Source: DASXVX01 sp036504075 (GTDB lineage: Bacteria > Bacillota > Sulfobacillia > Symbiobacteriales > Symbiobacteriaceae). Taken from it: a DNA stretch of 20,283 nt. The stretch is from positions 1 through 20,283 of the forward strand of contig DASXVX010000081.1 of NCBI GenBank assembly GCA_036504075.1, in the 5' to 3' direction. Shown in pieces: positions 1 through 7,038 of this stretch. How positions within the stretch are numbered: position 1 is the stretch's first letter; each line of letters begins with the position of its first letter. The notes beneath the pieces are model-generated. The model was not told where the DNA came from. It searched no databases and was given only the letters and a program-made list of their open reading frames with translations. The translations under genes were made by a program, and so were the position numbers.

Positions 1-50
1 GGGCAGGGAGTTCCGGCCGCCGTCTTGCCCTGACGGGGTGGAGGGAGGCC

Positions 51-3000
51 TCACCCCGCTGCCGCCCGCTCCGCCAACTCCGCCTCCGCCCGCTCCGCCA
101 GCCACCGCACGAACGCCGCCGCCGGCATCGGGCGGGCAAAGTGGTACCCCTGGACCCGGCAAAAGCCCAGTTCCCGGGCAACCGCCACCTGCTCCGCCGT
201 CTCCGCGCCCTCCAGCGTCAGCGACAGACCCGCCGCCCGGCCCAGGCTGGCGATCGCCTGCAAAATGGCCCGCCCCGACCCGCCATCATCCGCCGCCAGA
301 ATGAAGGCCCGGTCTACCTTTAAGATATCGATCGGCAACATCCGCAGGTAGCTCAACGAGGAGTAGCCGGTCCCGAAGTCGTCCAGCGCCAGCCGCAGCC
401 CCAGTGCCCGGAGGCGCTTTGCGCACTGCAAGGTCAGCGCATCGGCCGCAATGGTCTCCGTGACTTCCACCTGAATCTGCTCCGGCGACACCCCGGTCTC
501 CGCCAGAATGGCGGAAATGTCCGGCACCAGCGCCGGATCGCGCATCTGGCGGATGGACAGGTTGATGCTCACCTTCGGGGCATCCGGGCCATAGGCGTCG
601 GCCCAGCCCCGGGCATGCCGGCAGGCTTCGGCGAAAATCCACTGGCCCATGGGGAGAATGAGGCCCGTATCTTCGGCGATGGGGATGAACTCGCCCGGGG
701 GCACGAGTCCCCGGGTCGGGTGCCGCCACCGCACCAGCGCCTCAGCGGCGACGCAGCGCAGGCTGGTCAGGTCGATGATCGGCTGGTAGTACAGTTCGAA
801 TTGGCCGTCCTCCAGGCCCTGGCGGATGCTCTGTGCCAGGTTATGGCGCTCCACGACGACGTCCATGAGCGCCGGCACAAACACCTCGACGCGGGCCCGG
901 CCGTTCCGCTTGGCCTGGTACATGGCTACATCGGCGTAGCGGACCAGGTCGGCGGGCGCGAGGGGCGGCTCAGAAATGGCAATGCCGATGCTGGGGGTTA
1001 CGGCGAAGGCCTGGCTCGCGAGCCGGAACGGCTCAGAGAGCAGGCCGAGCACCTGCTGGGCAAACTCGAGGACCGCCTCGGTTGTGGCCGGGTTATGTAG
1101 GAGAATGGCGAATTCATCGCCACCCAGCCGCACCGCCAGTCCGTCTCGGGGGACAATCGGCGCGAGCCGCCCGGCGACGGCCTTCAGGATCTCATCGCCG
1201 ACCGCATGGCCGAAGGTATCGTTCACAAACTTGAATTCATCGAGGTCGATGTAAAGCAGCGCCACTTGTTCGGTTCCGGGCAGCGTCTGCAGTTGATCAA
1301 GGAGCAGGGACCGATTGGCCAGGCCGGTGAGGGAATCATGGAAGGCCTGGAATGCCAGTTGGTCTGCGGCGTGTTTACGTTCGGTAATGTCGCGCACCAC
1401 GGCGATGAAGACGCGTTCCCCGTTGCGTCGCGATTCGCCCATGGAGATCTCAATCGGAATCTCATGCCCCGCCGTGTGCAGGCCCAGGGTCTGGGCCGGT
1501 TTCTGACGCCGGTTGTTCGCACCGGACAGGTAGGAAGTCCACCACGTTCGGACCGATTCGGCGCGGGTTCGCGAAACCAGGGTCACGGCGTGCTTTCCGG
1601 TCAATCCGTGTGGCGCATAGCCAAACAGCAGCTCCGCGGCGGGGTTCGCCAATACGATGGTCCCGTCCTCGTTGAGCATGATAATGCCATCGCGGGCGGT
1701 ATCCGCCAGTGTGCGATACTGCGCTTCCTTATCGCGGAGTGCGGCTTCCATTTGCTTGCGGTCCGTAATGTCGGTCGCCAGGCCGCCGACTGCGTAGGAC
1801 ACGCCATCTTCGTCCCGCAGGGGAAAGTTGACCGACAGCAACGAGTGCTCGCCGTCCGCCATGACGACCGTCCGCTCAGTGACCAACGGCTCGCGGCCTT
1901 CCATAATGGCCAGGTCGTCCCGCGTCAACTCGGCGGCCTGGTCCGGTGGGAACAGTTCGTCGCACCGCTTCCCGACGATTTCGGCGAGCGGTCTGTCAAC
2001 CAGCTTCTCGTACCAGCGGTTTACCAGCAGGTATTGGCCCTGGGGTTCGCGCACGAAGGCGGCGCCCGGCCAGTGGTCCAGAAACGATTGCAGCAGTCGT
2101 TCCCGGTTCCCCAGTGTCCGGCGCAGTTTGCTGTAGCGGAGCCGGCCGACAACGCCGATCGCGAGGAGCGTAATTACAAGCAGCGTCTCGATGCCGGCCC
2201 GAGTCATAAGGGCTCGGGAGCCGGCCGGTGCGAGCAGCAGTTGCCCGGTCTCGCCGGCGACCAGGAAGACCACCGATAAGACCAGCCCGACCTGCCCCTC
2301 TCGGGTTTCAATCGGGAACGTGAGTAGCGGGAGGATGATGAACAGCATCAGGGTGGCCTGGCTGAGATAGCCGCCGTCGATATGGAGCACGCCCAGGGCC
2401 AGCAGATACATGCCGGCAAGGGCAGCGGACCGCCGTTCCGGTGTGAGCAGCGGCGCCTCGAGCAAGGGAATCACCGTGTTATACCCGACCACCAGGAGCA
2501 CGAACAGGCTGGAGACGACGGGTCGCTGCACGGCGCCGGCGGGACCGATGCCGGTGAGGACCACGACGATCAGGACCAGCGTCCAGCCTACCATTTCGAT
2601 ATACTCGGTCGGGGGCGTCTCCGACCCGACGGGCGGCTCACGGTGGTCGCCGGGCTGGACGTTAACCCGGCCTGCCACGATGCCGATAAAACCCAGCACC
2701 AGCGCGCAGACCAGGAGACCGGACACAAGCTCGACCGCCATGATGCCGATTCCGAACACGAACGCGAAAATGGTGCCGGCAAACAGCCACGGGAGGCCAT
2801 AGTCCGAGGCGGGCTTCCCGCGCAGGAGCGGCACCATGAGCACGATTCCGGATAGAATCCCGACCGGCCCGAGCCACAGGCGTCCGGCGGTCATGGCGCC
2901 ATACATGGGGGCGGCCAGGAGGTGGGGGAACAGCACCAGCACAATCCCCATGGCAATCTGCGCGAGGCTGGTCATGGCAATGGAAAGATCCGGGCTGTCC

Positions 3001-3350
3001 GCCGAATCGGACACGGACAGGGTCGGTGCCATGATGCCGAGCGCGTTCACACCCACGGCGACCGCGGCCGGGCCGTTACCGGCGACGAACAGATACCAGC
3101 CCAGCCAACCCATGGCGGCGGCGGCGGGCACGCAGAGCGCACCGCGCAGCCACGGGGGCGACGCGTAGCGCGCCCGCAGCAGCAGCGCCACGCCACCGGC
3201 CACCATGGCCGCGGAGAACCAGTCAAACCAGGGTGCCAGGCCCGCGTACAACGGGGTTTGGAAAGCGTCCGGCCAAAGGTAGACGCCCAGTCCCAGTCCG
3301 AGCTCAAAAATTGCCATTAGAAAGACGTTTCGCTGCGTATAGAGCTTCAT
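51..3350 (-). CDS. Membrane-bound PAS-PAS-GGDEF-EAL c-di-GMP synthase/phosphodiesterase
   Basis: Probable bifunctional cyclic-di-GMP turnover enzyme of 1099 aa. Residues about 8-405 form roughly 13-14 hydrophobic segments, an N-terminal sensor I cannot assign to a named MASE/MHYT family. PAS domains follow at about 417-532 and 540-660, each ending in a DIT(D/E)RK linker. The GGDEF domain (about 665-825) has an intact GGDEF at 743-747, but the RxxD inhibitory site expected just upstream is absent (P and G at its key positions). The EAL domain (about 835-1085) keeps EAL at 870-872, the Asn of INLS at 930, DDFGTG at 990-995, KVD at 1011-1013 and the late Glu and QGY motif, so phosphodiesterase activity looks possible. 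I chose the ATG at 3350, with AAGGAAG about 11 nt upstream. In-frame ATGs at 3398 and 3410 add 16-20 residues but have no SD. It appears monocistronic. Which activity dominates cannot be told from sequence. Confidence 0.93.
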   Translation of the reverse strand: MKLYTQRNVFLMAIFELGLGLGVYLWPDAFQTPLYAGLAPWFDWFSAAMVAGGVALLLRARYASPPWLRGALCVPAAAAMGWLGWYLFVAGNGPAAVAVGVNALGIMAPTLSVSDSADSPDLSIAMTSLAQIAMGIVLVLFPHLLAAPMYGAMTAGRLWLGPVGILSGIVLMVPLLRGKPASDYGLPWLFAGTIFAFVFGIGIMAVELVSGLLVCALVLGFIGIVAGRVNVQPGDHREPPVGSETPPTEYIEMVGWTLVLIVVVLTGIGPAGAVQRPVVSSLFVLLVVGYNTVIPLLEAPLLTPERRSAALAGMYLLALGVLHIDGGYLSQATLMLFIILPLLTFPIETREGQVGLVLSVVFLVAGETGQLLLAPAGSRALMTRAGIETLLVITLLAIGVVGRLRYSKLRRTLGNRERLLQSFLDHWPGAAFVREPQGQYLLVNRWYEKLVDRPLAEIVGKRCDELFPPDQAAELTRDDLAIMEGREPLVTERTVVMADGEHSLLSVNFPLRDEDGVSYAVGGLATDITDRKQMEAALRDKEAQYRTLADTARDGIIMLNEDGTIVLANPAAELLFGYAPHGLTGKHAVTLVSRTRAESVRTWWTSYLSGANNRRQKPAQTLGLHTAGHEIPIEISMGESRRNGERVFIAVVRDITERKHAADQLAFQAFHDSLTGLANRSLLLDQLQTLPGTEQVALLYIDLDEFKFVNDTFGHAVGDEILKAVAGRLAPIVPRDGLAVRLGGDEFAILLHNPATTEAVLEFAQQVLGLLSEPFRLASQAFAVTPSIGIAISEPPLAPADLVRYADVAMYQAKRNGRARVEVFVPALMDVVVERHNLAQSIRQGLEDGQFELYYQPIIDLTSLRCVAAEALVRWRHPTRGLVPPGEFIPIAEDTGLILPMGQWIFAEACRHARGWADAYGPDAPKVSINLSIRQMRDPALVPDISAILAETGVSPEQIQVEVTETIAADALTLQCAKRLRALGLRLALDDFGTGYSSLSYLRMLPIDILKVDRAFILAADDGGSGRAILQAIASLGRAAGLSLTLEGAETAEQVAVARELGFCRVQGYHFARPMPAAAFVRWLAERAEAELAERAAAG

Positions 3351-3531
3351 CGGTGAGTTCGCTTCCTTGGGGTGAATGGGAGTCTGACGCGCGACCATAA
3401 TTATTAACATGGTATCAAATTCGGCCGGGTCTTGAAATGCGCTGAATAACTACAACGAATGCGCATGTGAGCTAGTCCGGGCAGCGCGATCGGGACCTGA
3501 TAATTCTGGACGAGCCGGCCGCTCTACACGC

Positions 3532-3562
3532 CGAAGGCCGGGCAGGAAGTGCCCGGCCTTCG
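3532..3562 (-). terminator. Perfect 13-bp hairpin after the ATPase/HNH operon
   Basis: CGAAGGCCGGGCA (3532-3544) and its exact reverse complement (3550-3562) flank a 5-nt loop. The hairpin lies 26 nt past the stop of the HNH gene. There is no clear U-tract on either strand, so it may act as a terminator, an RNA-stabilising 3' end or a transcription barrier. Between here and the c-di-GMP gene start (3351-3531) I see no other gene. Confidence 0.6.
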
Positions 3563-3588
3563 CCGCATTACAAGCCATCGCCCTCGGC

Positions 3589-4341
3589 TCACAGCCACTG
3601 AATCGCCTGCAGGAACGTTTTGACCCGGTGGGAGTGCTGCAGGCAGTAATCGACGAGGGGCTTGTCCTGCGGGTCCGGGTTTGTCATGACTTGCCGCACG
3701 ATAGCCCGCAGGGCGTTGCGCTCCCGACATGCGACCAGCAGGGCTTCTTCCGCTTTCCGGTGCCCGCGGGTCAGCTCATAGAATTTCAGCGCCTGTCGCA
3801 GGTTGTCGGCTGCCAGCCGCCTTTCCTTTGGCAACCCCCGCTCGTTCAGTTTTAGCTTGCTAATCGTGTAGTCGGCCCGAATGTAGTCGTCGGTCCCTTC
3901 CGCCAGGTGGAGGGCCGCCGCCATAAACCCGTTTTTGGGATCAATATAGAAGAACGCCGCCGGGTCTTCGTCCATGGGGTTGATAATCATCGGCCGGTCG
4001 TGGTGGAACAGAAGGGGCTGGCTTTTATCCCGGTTGCAGGTCCAGCAGGCGCCGTTAAAATTCGGCCAGGCGAACGCAGTGGCTGGAAACTGCTGCTTGG
4101 GGCGATAGTGGTCGATTGTTTCGAACTCGCTGCGTTCACAGTAGACGCATCGGGAGACGCACTGGTACTGGAGTGCGCGGTTGATTCGCTGGCGCAGGGG
4201 CTTTCCTTTGCCGACGGTGAAGGCGTTCCAGGCGTCGCCGATGCGTTTATCGTAGGGCGGAACCTCGTTCAGACCCCGCTGCCAGACTTCCAGCGCAGCC
4301 CGGTCCCGGGTCCGGAGGGGGCGACGCCTTCGCTTAATCAT
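3589..4341 (-). CDS. ptuB: HNH endonuclease, Septu PtuB-like
   Basis: Predicted 250-aa HNH nuclease. The zinc-finger-supported HNH core is complete: CVYC at 65-68, the IDHYRPK motif with D77-H78 (catalytic His), W-P-N at 92-94, and CWTCN at 99-103. This arrangement of a CxxC, a DHYRPK motif and a CxxCN, next to an ABC-type ATPase, is what I know from the Septu/retron-Ec78 PtuB family, where the nuclease is the toxic effector. The start ATG overlaps the ATPase stop (ATGATTAA), which implies translational coupling. AAGGA sits only 2 nt upstream, so re-initiation is likely. A start further upstream (4419) would run 78 bp into the ATPase gene in another frame and encodes a low-complexity Arg/Ser/Thr extension, so I rejected it. 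The substrate (phage DNA, tRNA or other) is unknown. It could also belong to another ATPase-HNH defence type. Confidence 0.88.
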   Translation of the reverse strand: MIKRRRRPLRTRDRAALEVWQRGLNEVPPYDKRIGDAWNAFTVGKGKPLRQRINRALQYQCVSRCVYCERSEFETIDHYRPKQQFPATAFAWPNFNGACWTCNRDKSQPLLFHHDRPMIINPMDEDPAAFFYIDPKNGFMAAALHLAEGTDDYIRADYTISKLKLNERGLPKERRLAADNLRQALKFYELTRGHRKAEEALLVACRERNALRAIVRQVMTNPDPQDKPLVDYCLQHSHRVKTFLQAIQWL

Positions 4342-5623
4342 TGTCCTTCTGCGCCTCGCGCACCAGGAACTCGACTTCCGTGTGTGTGTCGTACACGTTG
4401 CCGTCGACCGGGAGCGCACCTTTCAGGGTCTTGCGCAGTTCCTTCAGTCGCTTGCCGTCGCCGGCCTTGAGTTGCCCGCGGAGGTCGAGGGCGTTCAGCC
4501 GCACGTACTCGCGCAGGAGCGCATCGATTTCGGGGTCACGGGTGGTCTCCAGGCCAAAGGCCGGGCCGAGCAGAATCTCCTCGGCGGGCAAGGCGTGCAT
4601 GGAGGGCAGGGGGGATTCGGCCTTGACGGTGCCGTTCTCCCAGCGGAGCACGGAAAGGCCGCCCTCGTTTGCGGTCTGGGCCACGAACGGGCTGTGGGTC
4701 GCGACGATGAACTGGATCCGGGGGAAGACCCGCTGGAGGGCCTTGCCGATGGTCCGCTGCCACTTGGGATGGAGGTGGAGGTCGACTTCGTCGATCAGGA
4801 CGATGCCGGGGCTGTCAACGAACAGACTGCCGTCGGGCGCCCGCTTGAAATCCACGGGAGTAAAGGATTGGTCCCAGAGAAATGCAATCAGATTCCCGGC
4901 CAGCGCGAACACGTTGCGATGCCCCTCGCTGACGGCCGCCAGCGGCACCTCCTGCCCGCCGGGGGCGAGAAAGCTGACGCCACCGGAACTGACGCCTTTT
5001 ATCCGGAACGGCGGGTCAGTCGGCAACAAGCTGTCCGCAATGGCGAGCATGCCGTCCCGCAAGTCGCGGGAGACGAGCCGGAGCCGCCTGTTCTTTTTAG
5101 GGTCTTTGGCATTATGGTCCAGTTTCCGTAAAAGGGCGTCGGGGTCGAAAATCGCCTGAGTGTCGTCAAACAGGTTGACAAGGGCGTCGATCACTGATGT
5201 GTCGGTGGTCGGGACGTCGCCGGCCGCCATGCGCCGCAAAGCGCCGTAGCCGGCCAGGACGAAATCATCCGGCAGGTCGTCCCGTGTCAGCGGCTGTTGG
5301 CGTTGAAAGGCTTGGGTTTCGTCGAGCAATGCCCGGTGATTCTGTATGGTATACCCGGTCGTCCGTTCTGCGCCGGAAGCCAGCCCGAACGTGGCCTCGC
5401 ATTCAGCCCTGTCCGCGCCCTGGCTGATCCAGTTGGCAGGACGGTTCAGGAGCCCGCCGGGGCCGGCCAGCGTCAGTGCGATGGCCTGGAGCAGCGTGGT
5501 CTTCCCTGTGCCGTTATCGCCAAGAACCACGCACCAGTTTCCGGCCTCGCCGGGGGGCGGAAAGTTCAGCGTCGCCTCGGAAAAGCACATGATATTGCGC
5601 AGCGTGATCTGTTTCAGATACAC
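4334..5623 (-). CDS. ptuA: AAA/ABC-type ATPase, Septu PtuA-like
   Basis: 429-aa ATPase of the SMC/ABC-like AAA_15/AAA_21 type used in defence systems. Visible motifs are Walker A GDNGTGKT at 35-42, a signature-like SEGHR at 232-236, Walker B VLIDEVD at 275-281, and the switch-His motif ATHSP at 308-312. The segment between Walker A and the signature (about 60-230) is the family-variable lid. The C-terminus (about 365-425) is charged and probably helical, and I see no TOPRIM domain, so it is not an OLD nuclease. The start is GTG at 5623, supported by a GAGGTGG SD 6 nt away. The gene overlaps ptuB by 8 bp. In known Septu systems the ATPase forms a complex with the HNH protein and gates its activity; that role is inferred here. 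It looks shorter than the retron-associated PtuA proteins I recall. No reverse transcriptase is present in the window. Confidence 0.87.
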   Translation of the reverse strand: MYLKQITLRNIMCFSEATLNFPPPGEAGNWCVVLGDNGTGKTTLLQAIALTLAGPGGLLNRPANWISQGADRAECEATFGLASGAERTTGYTIQNHRALLDETQAFQRQQPLTRDDLPDDFVLAGYGALRRMAAGDVPTTDTSVIDALVNLFDDTQAIFDPDALLRKLDHNAKDPKKNRRLRLVSRDLRDGMLAIADSLLPTDPPFRIKGVSSGGVSFLAPGGQEVPLAAVSEGHRNVFALAGNLIAFLWDQSFTPVDFKRAPDGSLFVDSPGIVLIDEVDLHLHPKWQRTIGKALQRVFPRIQFIVATHSPFVAQTANEGGLSVLRWENGTVKAESPLPSMHALPAEEILLGPAFGLETTRDPEIDALLREYVRLNALDLRGQLKAGDGKRLKELRKTLKGALPVDGNVYDTHTEVEFLVREAQKDND

Positions 5624-5629
5624 GGGGGA

Positions 5630-5636
5630 CCACCTC
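5630..5636 (-). promoter_or_regulatory. Ribosome binding site deciding the ptuA GTG start
   Basis: GAGGTGG on the minus strand, 6 nt before the GTG start at 5623. It is the reason for accepting a non-ATG start. Confidence 0.75.
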
Positions 5637-5787
5637 GGCTTACCAGTTTCGTCCTGCCCTCTGGCTTTAGTCTACCATACTCCGGGACCGGATGAGAGCG
5701 CGCACGGCGTGAGGGATCACCTGGCCGGCGGCTTGCGCTGCCTCCAGGGCTTGAGCACCGAATGACCACTGCCGAAAACAAGCTCCG

Positions 5788-5815
5788 ATTATCATAAACG
5801 TACGTTCATTCTGAT
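5788..5815. promoter_or_regulatory. 28-bp imperfect dyad, candidate operator upstream of pfk
   Basis: The centre AACGTACGTT (5797-5806) is a perfect 10-bp palindrome. The two 14-nt arms ATTATCATAAACGT and ACGTTCATTCTGAT agree at 10 of 14 positions as a dyad. It ends on the first base of the putative -35 TTGACC, so a bound protein would compete with RNA polymerase. The regulator is unknown. Confidence 0.45.
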
Positions 5816-5843
5816 TGACCGAAGTACCCCGGGTTAGTTAAAG
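5815..5843 (+). promoter_or_regulatory. Candidate sigma-70-type promoter of pfk
   Basis: TTGACC (5815-5820), a 17-nt spacer, then TTAAAG (5838-5843). The -35 is good and the -10 weak. A transcript from here would have a leader of about 35 nt before the pfk start. Purely a pattern match. Confidence 0.35.
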
Positions 5844-5871
5844 TGTTTATCAAAAGGCTATTACAGAATAC

Positions 5872-5877
5872 GGAGGA
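5872..5877 (+). promoter_or_regulatory. Ribosome binding site deciding the pfk start
   Basis: GGAGGA abuts the first ATG (5878) but is 6 nt from the second ATG (5884). The second is therefore the likely initiation codon. Confidence 0.75.
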
Positions 5878-5883
5878 ATGAAC

Positions 5884-6939
5884 ATGCGCAGGATTGGGGT
5901 ACTTACCGCCGGCGGTGATGCGCCGGGGCTGAATGCGGTGGTGCGGGCCGTGGTCAAGCAGGCCAACATCCGCGGCGTCGAGGTTCTTGGCTTTATGGAC
6001 GGGTTCACCGGGCTGATCAAGCAGCGGCACCGCGTGCTGGACACTGCCACCATTTCCGGCATTTTGCCCCGCGGCGGGACGATTCTCGGCACCTCCAATA
6101 AGGACAACCCCTTCAATTATGAGGGGAAGGATCTGGGTCCGGAGATCGTCAAGTACCTGCAGGAACTCGACGTCGAGTGCCTGATTTTTATCGGTGGCGA
6201 CGGTTCCATGTCGGTGGCGAAAATGTTCCTGGAGTTGGGTCTGCCCACGGTGGGCGTGCCCAAGACCATCGACAATGACCTGGGTGCCACCGACCAGACC
6301 TTCGGTTTTGACACCGCAATCGGCGTCGCCACCGACGCCTTGGACCGGCTGCACACCACGGCTGCGTCGCATCACCGGATCATGGTGCTCGAAGTCATGG
6401 GCCGTTACACCGGCTGGATCGCGCTTGCTTCGGGCATCGCCGGCGGCGCCCACGCCATTTTGATCCCGGAAATCCCCTTCAGCTTCGAGCTGGTTTCCCG
6501 GCGGATCAAAGAACGCAAGCACATGGGCAAGCCGTTCAGCATCGTCGTCGTGGCGGAAGGCGCGAAGACGCCGTCCGGTGAGATGATGGTCGCCCGGACC
6601 ATCGCCGACAGCCATGAAAAAGTTCGCCTGGGCGGCATCGGCAACGTGGTCGGCGCCAAACTGGAAGAACTCACCGGGCTGGAGACTCGGGTCACGGTGC
6701 TCGGGCACATTCAGCGGGGCGGCAGCCCGACGCCGTACGACCGGATTCTGGCCACCCGCTATGGCGTGCACGCCGCCAACCTGGCGGTTGATGCCCAGTA
6801 CGGCCGGATGGTCGCGCTGCGGGGCACGCTGATCACGGATGTGCCGCTGACCGACGCGGGCATGAGCCGCCCGGTCCCGCCGGACGGCGACCTGGTCCGG
6901 GCGGCAAAGGCGGTCGGCATCACTTTTGGGGACGAGTGA
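5884..6939 (+). CDS. pfkA: 6-phosphofructokinase
   Basis: 351-aa cytosolic phosphofructokinase catalysing fructose-6-phosphate to fructose-1,6-bisphosphate. The start LTAGGDAPGLN is the family N-terminus, GGDGS lies at 104-108, PKTIDND at 126-132 contains the catalytic Asp (D130), and MGR at 172-174 binds the sugar phosphate. G107 corresponds to E. coli Gly104 (the ATP-type residue), but K127 corresponds to E. coli Gly124, where PPi-type and group III enzymes carry Lys. The protein is about 30 aa longer than E. coli PfkA. This combination fits the group III or 'mixed-substrate' PFK class, so ATP is the likely phosphoryl donor, but PPi use should not be excluded. The second ATG was chosen by SD spacing. 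No terminator is visible in the 99 bp before the downstream helicase, which may be read through. Confidence 0.95.
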   Translation: MRRIGVLTAGGDAPGLNAVVRAVVKQANIRGVEVLGFMDGFTGLIKQRHRVLDTATISGILPRGGTILGTSNKDNPFNYEGKDLGPEIVKYLQELDVECLIFIGGDGSMSVAKMFLELGLPTVGVPKTIDNDLGATDQTFGFDTAIGVATDALDRLHTTAASHHRIMVLEVMGRYTGWIALASGIAGGAHAILIPEIPFSFELVSRRIKERKHMGKPFSIVVVAEGAKTPSGEMMVARTIADSHEKVRLGGIGNVVGAKLEELTGLETRVTVLGHIQRGGSPTPYDRILATRYGVHAANLAVDAQYGRMVALRGTLITDVPLTDAGMSRPVPPDGDLVRAAKAVGITFGDE

Positions 6940-7026
6940 ATATGCGGTCCGATGAGTCACCCCGTATCGGCGCCCCCCGAAAACGGCTAGACTTATCCAT
7001 GTAGTCCGCCATTCGCCTTGCACATT

Positions 7027-7032
7027 GGAGGA
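7027..7032 (+). promoter_or_regulatory. Strong SD pointing to a CTG start codon for the helicase
   Basis: GGAGGA is followed after 6 nt by an in-frame CTG at 7039. No ATG, GTG or TTG is suitably placed downstream of it. The in-frame TTG at 7018 lies upstream of this SD and has no SD of its own. Confidence 0.6.
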
Positions 7033-7038
7033 ATCGCG

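Noticed and set aside
1..33. Possible terminator hairpin downstream of the c-di-GMP gene
   Set aside because: Only competing 5-bp stems (GGGCA/TGCCC or CAGGG/CCCTG) can form, with no T-run, and the region is cut by the window edge.
1206..2279. 357-codon open frame opposite the c-di-GMP enzyme
   Set aside because: Antisense to conserved PAS and GGDEF coding sequence, with no recognisable domain or good SD.
3351..5883. Retron (reverse transcriptase plus msr-msd) associated with the PtuA/PtuB-like pair
   Set aside because: No reverse transcriptase motif or gene is encoded on either strand near the pair; the hairpin at 3532 is too short and simple to be an msd.
6946..6990. Hammerhead-ribozyme-like string (CGATGAG ... 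CGAAAA) between pfk and the helicase
   Set aside because: The core reads CCGATGA rather than CTGATGA, and there is no complementary stem II between the two boxes.
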